Below, one piece after another: positions 33,647 through 43,091 of a DNA stretch of 64,000 nucleotides. The notes under the pieces are model-generated. The model saw only the letters and a list, made by a program, of their open reading frames with translations. It did not search any database and was not told where the DNA came from. The position numbers and the translations under genes are program-made. The DNA is from Chitinophaga sp. Ak27. GTDB taxonomy: Bacteria > Bacteroidota > Bacteroidia > Chitinophagales > Chitinophagaceae. The stretch's first letter is position 1; each line of letters opens with the position of its first letter. The stretch covers positions 248,001 to 312,000 of the forward strand of contig NZ_JABAOB010000006.1 of the NCBI RefSeq assembly GCF_012726295.1. The letters are read 5' to 3'.

Positions 33647-34858
33647 ATGAAAATAATACCATACGGTAAACAGGAAATAACATCGTCTGATATTGAGGCA
33701 GTAGTATCAGTTTTACAGTCGGACTACCTTACCCAGGGGCCTGCTATTAAAGAATTTGAAGATGCGTTCGCAAACTACATAGGTGTAAAATATGCTGTTG
33801 CAGTATCGAATGGCACTGCAGCACTTCATTTAGCGGCTATGACAATTAATATCAAGCCAGGAGATAAGGTCATTACAACTCCTATCACCTTTGCAGCATC
33901 AGCTAACTGTGTTCGGTATTGTGGAGGGGAGGTTGTATTTGCAGATATTGATGCCAATACATTTCTATTGGATCTCAATAAAGTAAGAGCACTGCTGGAA
34001 CAACACCCGAAGAATACTTTTAAGGGTATTATCCCCGTTGATTTTGCCGGATATCCAGTGAATATGGAAGCATTCAGGCAATTAGCAGATGAATATAATC
34101 TATGGATTATAGAGGATGCATGTCATGCGCCTGGCGCTTGGTTTACTGATAGTAAGGGTAACAAACAATATAGTGGTAATGGAGTATATACTGACCTGGC
34201 TATATATTCCTTCCACCCGGTAAAGCATATCGCAGCTGGAGAGGGAGGAATGATTACTACAAATAAGAAGGAATTATATGAACAGTTACTGCTACTACGT
34301 ACGCATGGTATTACCAGGAAGACAGATGATTTCAGTAATTCTGTGGCTATAGCTAATGGCTACCCAACTAACAATGAGAGCGTATTTCCGGGATGGTATA
34401 TGGAAATGCAGGAGTTGGGATTTAACTACAGATTAACCGATTTTCAAGCTGCGCTTGGCTTAAGCCAGTTAAAAAGGGCAGATATGGGGTTAAAGCGTCG
34501 TCTGGAAATAGCAAAAAATTACGATAATGCATTCCAGCACCACCCGAAAGTAAAATCTCAGGGTATACAGCTTACTGAAAATAATTTTGAGAATGCCTAC
34601 CATTTATATGTGATTGAGGTGAATGACAGGTTAGGTTTGTATAATTACCTTAGAACAAAGAATATATTTGCTCAAGTACATTATTTTCCAACTCATCTAA
34701 TGCCTTACTATCGTCAGTTTGGATGGAAGCCAGGCGACTTTCCTGTGGCGGAAAACTATTATAGTAGATGTTTGAGCTTACCTATGTACCCATCGCTTTC
34801 TGATGAGCAACAAAGCTATGTAATTAATGAAATCAATAACTATCTTGCAACGGTGTAA
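33647..34858 (+). CDS. pseC: UDP-4-amino-4,6-dideoxy-N-acetyl-altrosamine transaminase
   Basis: The 403-residue DegT/DnrJ/EryC1 aminotransferase begins IPYGKQEITSSDIEAVVSVL, has SNGTAALHLA for cofactor phosphate binding, EDACHAPGA with the PLP Asp, and SFHPVKHIAAGEGGM with the Schiff-base Lys (~193). It aminates the PseB product. Its last codons take part in a 14-bp hairpin spanning the stop. Confidence 0.94.
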   Translation: MKIIPYGKQEITSSDIEAVVSVLQSDYLTQGPAIKEFEDAFANYIGVKYAVAVSNGTAALHLAAMTINIKPGDKVITTPITFAASANCVRYCGGEVVFADIDANTFLLDLNKVRALLEQHPKNTFKGIIPVDFAGYPVNMEAFRQLADEYNLWIIEDACHAPGAWFTDSKGNKQYSGNGVYTDLAIYSFHPVKHIAAGEGGMITTNKKELYEQLLLLRTHGITRKTDDFSNSVAIANGYPTNNESVFPGWYMEMQELGFNYRLTDFQAALGLSQLKRADMGLKRRLEIAKNYDNAFQHHPKVKSQGIQLTENNFENAYHLYVIEVNDRLGLYNYLRTKNIFAQVHYFPTHLMPYYRQFGWKPGDFPVAENYYSRCLSLPMYPSLSDEQQSYVINEINNYLATV

Positions 34859-34875
34859 AGCCCGTTGCAAGATAG
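34840..34875. terminator. 14-bp hairpin spanning the pseC stop codon
   Basis: 34840-34853 pairs perfectly with 34862-34875, with the pseC TAA in the 8-base loop. No T run follows, so this is an atypical transcript-end signal. Confidence 0.45.
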
Positions 34876-35495
34876 CGTCGATCATCAATAAATGGTGTTG
34901 AGTTATTTCTTGGTTTAATGTAGCAGTTGGTGTAATTATCCCTAGATAAATGCTTGGTTAGCAAGACAGGTATAAACCCCTTTCGGTATCCTGAATGCCG
35001 GAATAATAAGCATATGCGATACTCAATTACCCGTAACTTGTCAAAGACATGTTTTTTAAAACTGATCATAACGGATTATTGCAGCATATCCGTTGCAAAA
35101 CAAAAGCTGATATAGTCAGGCGTTTTTCCCAACGCATAGGTGACAAATCTGTGTTAAGTGCCCTTCCGAGGATTGATTGTGCATCAGAATACCCAGGTTT
35201 GTAATGGAGCAGCCAGAGAACAAACTGTTAAATCCGAGATCTACATCTTTAATCTGTTATTAATCTTATTTTCTAGAGGGGAGAGACTATTACGGCGTTT
35301 ATATTGTGATACTAATTAGAACAATAGACAGTTTAGGCGCATCAGAGGAAAGTATTTAAGTATTCCAAAATATCTAAAATGTTGGAATGATGTGCAGATA
35401 GATTTACAATTGAATATATGAGAGTAGCTATTATGTTGGTTGTCAGAACTGTCAAAATCTAATGTTCCTATTTACTTATGCCTAAATTTGAATGT
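34876..35495. other. Intergenic region upstream of the sialidase-fold lipoprotein
   Basis: About 620 bases without a supported gene, RNA or repeat. The Pse biosynthesis genes end here and a new unit probably begins near 35450. Confidence 0.4.
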
Positions 35496-36482
35496 ATGCA
35501 GAAACTTTTTGTTCTGTTCTTGATTGGTTTTATTATGTTTACTGGCACCAGTTGTGGAAAGAAAGCTGATATATATCGTGGTGTGCAAAAAATATGGTCG
35601 AATAAAAGCTATGCCGCTTTTACAGATATAATTAAATTTGATAACAAATGGTACTGTGTTTTCAGGGAAGGGACATCTCACGTTAGTGGTGATGGGGTGT
35701 TGCGTGTAATGACTTCTACTGATACAGAGGAGTGGGAGGTAGATACCGTGTTGCGTATTCCCGGGACAGATTTGCGGGATCCTAAATTTGTGGTCGGGTT
35801 GGATGGTGAGCTTATTATATATTGCGGGATGAAGGAAACCCAGATCAGCAATATAATGTGGAAGTTAGCTTCTGCGGGAGCTATCTGGACCGGATATATT
35901 AAAAGTGATGTTTCCTCAGATTGGCTATGGAAGATGAAGCTAAACGGGGAAGAGCTTTTCTCCTTAGGATATAATTTTAGGAGAACGCCTACGGCTATCA
36001 GCACGATATCTCTTTATACAAGTAACAGGCAGTCATTTCCAAACTTCAGGCTTGCCAGAAAGGATTTTCCATGTGGCGGTTGTCCAACAGAAAGCGCTTT
36101 TCTTTTTTTGGATGACAGGTCTATGGTCACAATAACGAGAAGGGACTGTGAGAATAGAGCAACAATGCTCGGGATAGCTTCTTACCCTTATGATTCTATC
36201 CAGTGGACCAGCTTGAATATTGTACTTCAATCTCCCAATATGATTCAGGTAGGTCAGGATATTTATGTTGCCGGGCGAATTTACAATCCAGAAGACAGAA
36301 CTGCATTATTTAAACTGGACCTGGGAAAAAAGCAGCTGAAGGAGTTGACTGTATTACCTTCCGGATATGATACCGGTTATCCTGGCCTATATTATGATGA
36401 TGGTACTTTATACATTTCGTATTATTCAGAAGATACTCACGCTTATAGGGCCATCTATTTGAGTAGGTATAAAATCAATTAA
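35496..36482 (+). CDS. Lipoprotein with sialidase-like beta-propeller fold
   Basis: ATG 35496 gives a lipoprotein signal (MQKLFVLFLIGFIMFTGTSC) with the lipid-anchored Cys followed by GKK; the upstream in-frame start would add 6 residues. The body resembles the six-bladed sialidase/neuraminidase-like fold: a WYCVFREG segment (possible catalytic-triad Arg), LRDPKFVV blade motifs and CPTESAFLFLDD. No clear Asp-box repeats. Its place in a nonulosonic-acid locus suggests a NulO-acting hydrolase or binding protein (inference). Confidence 0.6.
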   Translation: MQKLFVLFLIGFIMFTGTSCGKKADIYRGVQKIWSNKSYAAFTDIIKFDNKWYCVFREGTSHVSGDGVLRVMTSTDTEEWEVDTVLRIPGTDLRDPKFVVGLDGELIIYCGMKETQISNIMWKLASAGAIWTGYIKSDVSSDWLWKMKLNGEELFSLGYNFRRTPTAISTISLYTSNRQSFPNFRLARKDFPCGGCPTESAFLFLDDRSMVTITRRDCENRATMLGIASYPYDSIQWTSLNIVLQSPNMIQVGQDIYVAGRIYNPEDRTALFKLDLGKKQLKELTVLPSGYDTGYPGLYYDDGTLYISYYSEDTHAYRAIYLSRYKIN

Positions 36483-36568
36483 TCCCCTCCTAAATGGGAA
36501 TGATTATGTAACTTCGCGTTTTATTTGTGTGGTTAGGCTTCGGATTGAAGGAAATGGAGTCAAATAGG

Positions 36569-36600
36569 TGATCATCGGATTTATGATGATCATTTTCCTT
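36569..36600 (+). terminator. Terminator-like hairpin after the lipoprotein
   Basis: TGATCATC pairs with GATGATCA (36569-36576 with 36585-36592) and is followed by TTTTCCTTTT. The rest of 36483-36823 shows nothing further. Confidence 0.6.
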
Positions 36601-36823
36601 TTGGTGAAGTATATCAACCATTAGAAGATACATCCATATTTTTCTCCACCTGGTTTCCTTATCGGGGATATTGTTTTATTTCATTAGCATCAGGTCAATT
36701 CAAAAAATTTAAGGGTATCGACGACTTGTATGACTGCCCTTTATTTTGCTGGTAAGTACGCATACATACCAGTTAAAATGCTGTTATCTAATCATGATAC
36801 TTAAAATGTTAATATAAATAATA

Positions 36824-38113
36824 ATGAGTTTAGAGGAGCAATGCTATCTTTTAAATTATTTAATTGAATCCGATACAGAGGGTTATTTTAAGGATCATAT
36901 TAATTTAATAAAACTAGAGCTTGATTGGCATATATATCATTATGGAGAACACTTTGCCTTGAAACGAAATGAGGTCCGTGGTGGATTTTCGATTCGAAAA
37001 AAAATAATAAAACTATATAATATTTATGCGGCTCTCCGAAACAATCACTGCGACTCCAATAAAAAAAATGTATTGTCATCTGTTTATTTTCCCTTTTTCA
37101 ATGATGCTTTAAAGAAAGCAGGTATAAATCCTGTTTCGCCCTATTGGGCTCCCATGGGGAAAAAAGTTGCCGGGAATGCGGCTATTATAAGGTCGGTGAG
37201 AGGCATTACCGCTACATTAAAAAATGCTTCCTTTCAACAGTTGATCAGTACATCCTTTCAGCAGGAGATAAAGGATTACCAGGAATTGATTAGCACTTTT
37301 CTACAGGAGCAACCCTATCAGGCGCTGTTTTTGTATACAGATCAATATTTTCAGGCAAAGGTGAGTATAAAAGCATTTAAACAGCAGAATAGGCCCTCAT
37401 TTATTTTGTCGCATGGTCTACCTGGTATTTATTCTTCATATATTGATAGTAAAGCAGACTATCTAATGGTGTGGGGAAACAAGATAAAGGAAAATTATAT
37501 AAAGGCAGGTTTCAGTGAGGAAAAAATTTTAGTTTCCGGGCATCCGGCATATCAACAACGCAATTATACTCAACAGACATTAAGATTTGATTTATCTGAT
37601 GTCTTGGTATTGGCGAAAGCGGTATCAGCGCACCAACACTCCTATTCTCCTATAGTATGTGATCGGGGGGTATTGGTTATTTATTTGCTTCGTATTAAGG
37701 AGGTATTGCAATCCCTGGGTGTAAAGCGTGCCCGGTTGCGACCACATCCTACCATGAGTGTGGATTGGCTATTGAGTTTTTTAGGTGATGACTTCTTCAC
37801 TGTGGATACGCAACCTCTTCCAGCTTCTCTGCAGCGGTCATCCCTGGTAGTTGGTCCCACGTCAACAGTATTATTGGAATCAGTGTTTCATGGAGTTAAT
37901 TACACTATATTTGAACCTGTTTTCGAAGGAAAAGATCTGACTGGCTATACACTTGTACCTCCTTTTGATGGAAGTGATGATAATATACCAGTCGCCTTTA
38001 CCGATAGTGAGCTCCTGCGGATGCTAAAAAATAAAGAATCTGTCAACCCAGAGTTAGTCAATACCTATTTGGCTCCCTTTGATATTACAGCTATTCAACA
38101 TTTGTTTTGTTAA
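36824..38113 (+). CDS. Putative GT-B glycosyltransferase, possibly NulO transferase
   Basis: I do not recognise this 429-residue protein with certainty. The C-terminal half has LSHGLPG, RLRPHPT and VGPTSTVLLESVFHG, resembling the HP and Ser motifs of bacterial CMP-sugar (sialyl-type) and Kdo-type transferases. The N-terminal 150 residues are AT-rich, helical and charged. There is no membrane segment. Placed between the sialidase-fold lipoprotein and the flippase, a pseudaminyltransferase role is plausible (inference). Confidence 0.55.
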   Translation: MSLEEQCYLLNYLIESDTEGYFKDHINLIKLELDWHIYHYGEHFALKRNEVRGGFSIRKKIIKLYNIYAALRNNHCDSNKKNVLSSVYFPFFNDALKKAGINPVSPYWAPMGKKVAGNAAIIRSVRGITATLKNASFQQLISTSFQQEIKDYQELISTFLQEQPYQALFLYTDQYFQAKVSIKAFKQQNRPSFILSHGLPGIYSSYIDSKADYLMVWGNKIKENYIKAGFSEEKILVSGHPAYQQRNYTQQTLRFDLSDVLVLAKAVSAHQHSYSPIVCDRGVLVIYLLRIKEVLQSLGVKRARLRPHPTMSVDWLLSFLGDDFFTVDTQPLPASLQRSSLVVGPTSTVLLESVFHGVNYTIFEPVFEGKDLTGYTLVPPFDGSDDNIPVAFTDSELLRMLKNKESVNPELVNTYLAPFDITAIQHLFC

Positions 38114-38123
38114 GATAAGTTAA

Positions 38124-39668
38124 ATGTCAGTAAGTTATACAAAAAATTATTTCAAAATATATTTTTGGAAGTTTATTGGATACTTTGCAAGTTTTGCATC
38201 TTTAGGGCTTGTAACTCCAAGAATTACTAGTTCGCCAGCTCTATACGGGATTTTTGCATTTTGCATGTCCTTGAATATTTTTTTTCAGTACGCTGACTTA
38301 GGATTTATAAATGCTGCCCAAAAATATGCTTCAGAGTTTTTTGGAAAGAAAGATTTGAAAAATGAGATTAGAGTAACCGGGTTTTCCTGTTTTATGTTTA
38401 TTCTCTTTATTATTCCAGTTAACCTGGGAATGTTATTCATTTCATTTCATCCTGAATTTATTATAAAAGGAATTAGTACTTCGGCAGATGAATGGAAGTT
38501 ATCCTCCCATCTATTATTTACTCTCTTTTGTTTCGCTCCAATATTAGTATTACAGCGAATTGTACAGATTATTTTTTCTGTCAGATTGGAAGACTACTAT
38601 CCTCAACGTATTAATCTGGTCGCTGCTATATTGCGTATTGTATCTGTTTTCTATTTTTTTGGTAATGGCAAATACGAATTGTTTGAATACTTTCTTTTTT
38701 ACAATTGCCTGAGTCTTATTTCTCTTTGTTGTAGTGTTTATATTGCCAGAAAACGATACAAGTATGATTTTATCTTGTTGTTGAAGAGTTTCAGGTTCTC
38801 GAAGGATATGTATGATAAGACTTCGGCGCTGGCATTTAACTCCCTTGCATTGGCTTTTTCGTGGATTCTCTATTTTGAATTGGATTTAGTCTATATTGGT
38901 TTCTTCCTTGGGAAGAATGCTGTGGCACATTACGCCATTGGATTTACTGTACTCACCTTCTTCAGAGACGCTTATGGTACTTTTTATTATCCATTTATGG
39001 TTAGGTTTAACCATTTCGTTGGAACTGGAAATGCTGAAGGGTTAAAAGAACTGTATCATATCCTCTTAAAAATAGGCGTCCCGATCGTGGTATTGCCACT
39101 ACTGACTATGATAGCTTTGTCATCTCCCATTATCATATCTTGGGTAGGTAGGGACTATGATAGTTCCGTGAATATAGTGCGGTTATTAACAGCATCTGCT
39201 TTATTTGGATTTATTACTTATCCGGCGGGTGGGTTGCTGACAGCGAGAGTACAACTTCGTAGTTTATACGTAAACGCGATAACATTACCCCTGATTTTCT
39301 TTGCAGGGGTACTCTTAACCCAGCATTACTTGGGCGTTTTATCATATGCTTTATTTAAAGTAATTTCCATATATGTAAATGTGGTCTACCTGTTATTTAT
39401 CACATTAAAATATTTCCATATTTCATTATATAATTTTTTAATTACGTATTTGAAACATTTAATTTTGCCAATTATCTTTATCGGGCTTACTAGTTTATTA
39501 GTGACAAGGCAGTTCACCCCTGAAAAGGGGATACACAGTCTAATCATCAGCGTAGCCTGTTATGGAGGGACAGTGATCGGTGCAATGGGAATTTATTGGT
39601 TAACGGATAAATATATACAGGATTTTTTTAAAGGGATATTTACGAAATTAATAACAAAAAAGCATTGA
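38124..39668 (+). CDS. Wzx-type lipid-linked oligosaccharide flippase
   Basis: The 514-residue protein has about 12-14 hydrophobic helices throughout and few charged loops, with N-terminal FASFASLGLVTPRITSSPALYGIF resembling polysaccharide-export (MATE-like) flippases. It should move the undecaprenyl-linked repeat unit across the inner membrane. It starts 10 bases after the preceding stop. Confidence 0.85.
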   Translation: MSVSYTKNYFKIYFWKFIGYFASFASLGLVTPRITSSPALYGIFAFCMSLNIFFQYADLGFINAAQKYASEFFGKKDLKNEIRVTGFSCFMFILFIIPVNLGMLFISFHPEFIIKGISTSADEWKLSSHLLFTLFCFAPILVLQRIVQIIFSVRLEDYYPQRINLVAAILRIVSVFYFFGNGKYELFEYFLFYNCLSLISLCCSVYIARKRYKYDFILLLKSFRFSKDMYDKTSALAFNSLALAFSWILYFELDLVYIGFFLGKNAVAHYAIGFTVLTFFRDAYGTFYYPFMVRFNHFVGTGNAEGLKELYHILLKIGVPIVVLPLLTMIALSSPIIISWVGRDYDSSVNIVRLLTASALFGFITYPAGGLLTARVQLRSLYVNAITLPLIFFAGVLLTQHYLGVLSYALFKVISIYVNVVYLLFITLKYFHISLYNFLITYLKHLILPIIFIGLTSLLVTRQFTPEKGIHSLIISVACYGGTVIGAMGIYWLTDKYIQDFFKGIFTKLITKKH

Positions 39669-39680
39669 TTGTCAAATATA

Positions 39681-40745
39681 ATGGACGTTAATAAGAATCG
39701 AATAATTGCGTTTTATTTACCCCAGTTTCATCCAATCCCAGAAAATGACGAGTGGTGGGGGAGGGGCTTTACTGAATGGACGAACGTTGGCAAAGCCAGG
39801 CCGATGTTCAGAAACCATTATCAGCCACATATCCCCGGTGAGTTAGGATATTACGATTTAAGACTCGAAGAGACCCGAATTGCTCAGGCAAAAATGGCCA
39901 CTGAATATGGAGTAGACGGGTTTGCCTATTGGCACTACTGGTTTGGAGGAAAACGCATTCTTGAGCGCCCTTTTAATGAAGTTTTATATAGCGGAAAGCC
40001 TGATTTCCCTTTCTGTCTTGCCTGGGCTAATGAAACCTGGAGCGGCATCTGGCATGGGAATCCGGGTAAAGTATTAATTGAGCAATCATATCCAGGAAGG
40101 GAAGATTACTTAAGGCATTATGAATTTGCGAGGACAGCGTTTCTGGATAACCGGTATATGAAAGTCGACAATTGCCCGATTTTCATGTTGTACAGGCCTA
40201 ATAATGTCCCTGGAGTTGCCAACTTCATCAATTATTGGAATGAACTGGCCATTAAAGATGGCTTTAATGGCATACATTTTATTGCGCTTAGCAATAATCC
40301 GGACGCGGAAACAGATGACCTGTTAAAGAAGGGTTTTAGTGCAGTAGGGCCAAACAGGTTGGCAAATCTGCCTTCTACAGCCTCTTTTTTCTCCAAAGTC
40401 AAAAGAAAAGTGCTGAAACGCCCATTTATAATGGATTACAAAAAGGCTTCCCGGCTGTTTATTGGGGAGCTGGAGCGTAGGGAAGAATGCTATCCCTCTA
40501 TTATTCCAGGTTGGGATAATTCTCCACGTTCTGGAAATAGAGCAATGATCTTGACAGATTCCAGTCCTGAGGATTTTTATGAACACGTAAAAGAAGTATT
40601 GCATATTAATAAGAACAAGAAAAATAAAATTATCTTGCTGAAATCATGGAATGAGTGGGCAGAAGGTAATTATATGGAACCGGATGTCAAGTTTGGAAGA
40701 GATTATCTGGAAGCGCTTCAAAGGGCAATAAAGGAACATAGTTAA
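39681..40745 (+). CDS. WbsX-like / GH99-like domain protein
   Basis: ATG 39681 is preferred to TTG 39669. The ~354-residue protein has the WbsX signature: IAFYLPQFHPIPENDEWWG, GFTEWTNVGKARP, YGVDGFAYWHYWFGG, LAWANETWSGIW and ILLKSWNEWAEGNYMEPD. WbsX proteins are common in O-antigen and capsule clusters; they have a GH99-like barrel and unproven activity (glycosyltransfer or hydrolysis). Confidence 0.9.
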   Translation: MDVNKNRIIAFYLPQFHPIPENDEWWGRGFTEWTNVGKARPMFRNHYQPHIPGELGYYDLRLEETRIAQAKMATEYGVDGFAYWHYWFGGKRILERPFNEVLYSGKPDFPFCLAWANETWSGIWHGNPGKVLIEQSYPGREDYLRHYEFARTAFLDNRYMKVDNCPIFMLYRPNNVPGVANFINYWNELAIKDGFNGIHFIALSNNPDAETDDLLKKGFSAVGPNRLANLPSTASFFSKVKRKVLKRPFIMDYKKASRLFIGELERREECYPSIIPGWDNSPRSGNRAMILTDSSPEDFYEHVKEVLHINKNKKNKIILLKSWNEWAEGNYMEPDVKFGRDYLEALQRAIKEHS

Positions 40746-40781
40746 GAGAAAATGCAGATTTAACTATAAAAGGGAGGATGA

Positions 40782-41900
40782 ATGCTTTTTTATTTAACAA
40801 TTTTTATTGTTCTTTTTCTATTTTGCGTATTCGACTATGTAAAGGATATTTCCGCTCTTAAGAAGTTCCTTATTTTTATATTTGGATTATTCTTTGTTTT
40901 AGTAGCAGGATTGAGATGGAAAACTGGGACGGATTGGGGAACCTATTACGACTACTTTTCTAGTGTTCAGACTGTTTTTGGAACCCCAATGAATACCTTT
41001 GAAGCAGGGTTCAGCTACTTGAATTTATTTGTACGGAATGTTACTTCCAACTATACAATACTGTTGTTGATATCAGCAATTCTGATTATTCCTGGAAAAT
41101 TTAAGTTTTTTGGTAAATATACTGCATTGCCCCTATTGGCTATATTCCTTTACTACGCCTACTTTTTCTGTGATATATTCTTTGTGCGCCAATCAATAGC
41201 TATCACCTTTACACTGCTCAGTACAAAGTATATTATAGAAAGAAAGCTGCTGTTATTCGCATTATTTGTCTACATAGCCAGCCTGTTTCATGGATCGGCT
41301 ATACTATTCATCTTCAGTTATTTTATATTTAATCTCAAAATATCGAATAAGTTTTTAATTCTTTTATTACTTGCCAGTGTTGTTTGCAGAATAATAGATC
41401 TTGATATACGTATGCTGCAACTGATATCTGGTTATCTGGGCTTTAATGAATACCTCAACAATAAAATGACAGAATATCTCCAGGGAGGGGAAGACCAGAC
41501 TTTTGGAATGGGGGTTAGTAAAGGGATGGTATTGGTACTGGGAATCTTAAAGCGTGCGATTATATTTCCATTCTTCTTCTGGTTCAGAAATAAAATAAGT
41601 GCTGATGAGACCAAGGTATATAATGGCTATCTGAATCTATTGGTTATGGGGACCTGCCTTTATTTTCTTACTGGAAACTTTGTGGCATTGCAGCGAATTT
41701 CCACCTACTTCTTTGTTTATGAAATTTTACTGATTGTTTTGGTGGTGAAAAATATTCAACAAAAAACAGTCAGGTCATTGGCTTATATGTTCATATTTCT
41801 TTTTGCCTTTACGAAGTTCTACTATGGCTTCTCGGGATATAAGGATCTCTATATTCCTTACTATAGTGTTTTTGATACCAAGAATATTAACCGCTATTAA
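40782..41900 (+). CDS. EpsG/Wzy-type polysaccharide polymerase
   Basis: The 372-residue protein has about ten transmembrane helices and the EpsG motif GLRWKTGTDWGTYYDYF in the first periplasmic loop. It likely polymerises the repeat units. The start is preceded by AGGGAGG, an unusually good Shine-Dalgarno for this phylum. The coding region is AT-rich, as is common for polymerase genes. Confidence 0.87.
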   Translation: MLFYLTIFIVLFLFCVFDYVKDISALKKFLIFIFGLFFVLVAGLRWKTGTDWGTYYDYFSSVQTVFGTPMNTFEAGFSYLNLFVRNVTSNYTILLLISAILIIPGKFKFFGKYTALPLLAIFLYYAYFFCDIFFVRQSIAITFTLLSTKYIIERKLLLFALFVYIASLFHGSAILFIFSYFIFNLKISNKFLILLLLASVVCRIIDLDIRMLQLISGYLGFNEYLNNKMTEYLQGGEDQTFGMGVSKGMVLVLGILKRAIIFPFFFWFRNKISADETKVYNGYLNLLVMGTCLYFLTGNFVALQRISTYFFVYEILLIVLVVKNIQQKTVRSLAYMFIFLFAFTKFYYGFSGYKDLYIPYYSVFDTKNINRY

Positions 41901-41906
41901 TTTTCT

Positions 41907-43091
41907 ATGATAATCATCGCTGAATTGAATCATACAAAGCAGGCTCATATACAATATAACGCATCTATCCTGTCGATATTCTTGCGTATTGTTCGATTCG
42001 GAAAAGTTTGTTTTGTTGCAGATAGATATCATCAGGAATACATACTGACCACGCTTTCCCGTGAACAGGCAGCTGTTAATAACTTGACTACACGTAACGT
42101 AAAGGTGTCCTATTCAAACCATATTAACAGGCTTTATTGGATTCCACGAATTACATTTGAGTGGTGGAATACCCTGAGAGTGATGCAAAAAGCTAGAAAA
42201 GCAAACGCCCCACTGGTTTTCTTTTGTTCCATGTTTCCTACAAGCATATATTTTTTGAATACCATTCTCCGGAGATTTTTTCCTGATCAGAAAATTATCA
42301 TTACGCTTCATGGAGAGCTGGAGCTGTTGAAGGAAAAAGCGGGGGGCGTCTTACAGAAACTGTTATTAAGAGGATTGCTTAAAAAGCACAATAACACCCA
42401 CTATCTGGTATTAGGTGATAGCATAAAGCACAATTTACTGAACACGGTTCCTATAAATCAGGAACAAATTCTTACCCTTATACACCCGTATTTTTACAGC
42501 CGTAGCCCAAAGGAACAGGTGACTGCTGGAAAAGATAGGCCTATCCGACTGGCTGCTATTGGTTTAATGGCTGTATATAAGAAATCGCATTTGATTTATC
42601 GCCTGGCAGAAACACTCAAAGAGAAGGTAATAAATAACAAAATCGAATTCACCATAGTTGGTTCTTTGCATAAATCTATTTTGCCTTATGTGAATGAATG
42701 GGTAAAGAGCGATAAGTCAGAAGAGCTACTGGAAAGAGAGGAGTTTGAGAAGCGTATTAATCAGATTGATTACGCGATATATTTTTATGATAATAGCTAT
42801 TACCAGTTGTGTAGTAGTGGTGCAATTTTTGACGCAGTCAATTTTGAGAAGCCAATTATATCCTTGAGGAATGATTATTTCAGTGAGATATTTGATAAGG
42901 CGGGTGCTATTGGATATCTGTGTGATTCATTGGAAGAAATGGAGGAAATGATTGTTAGGATCTTGAGAGCCGGAGATCTCCAGTACAATACTTTTGTAGA
43001 GAATATGAAGGCTTTTAAGCGGAATTTTTCCAATGAGGCGTTAGGACAGGAATTTGCTCGTCAGTTAACCGAAAGAGAAATATTCGTATGA
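41907..43091 (+). CDS. Glycosyltransferase (GT-B, group 1-like)
   Basis: The 394-residue protein has a GT-B look: IITLHGELELL in the N-terminal domain, RLAAIGLMAVYKKSHLIYRL as the start of the second Rossmann domain, and CSSGAIFDAVNFEKPIISL as a weak equivalent of the nucleotide-sugar site. It lacks a clear EX7E motif, so the family is uncertain. It overlaps the next gene by four bases (ATGA). Confidence 0.72.
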   Translation: MIIIAELNHTKQAHIQYNASILSIFLRIVRFGKVCFVADRYHQEYILTTLSREQAAVNNLTTRNVKVSYSNHINRLYWIPRITFEWWNTLRVMQKARKANAPLVFFCSMFPTSIYFLNTILRRFFPDQKIIITLHGELELLKEKAGGVLQKLLLRGLLKKHNNTHYLVLGDSIKHNLLNTVPINQEQILTLIHPYFYSRSPKEQVTAGKDRPIRLAAIGLMAVYKKSHLIYRLAETLKEKVINNKIEFTIVGSLHKSILPYVNEWVKSDKSEELLEREEFEKRINQIDYAIYFYDNSYYQLCSSGAIFDAVNFEKPIISLRNDYFSEIFDKAGAIGYLCDSLEEMEEMIVRILRAGDLQYNTFVENMKAFKRNFSNEALGQEFARQLTEREIFV

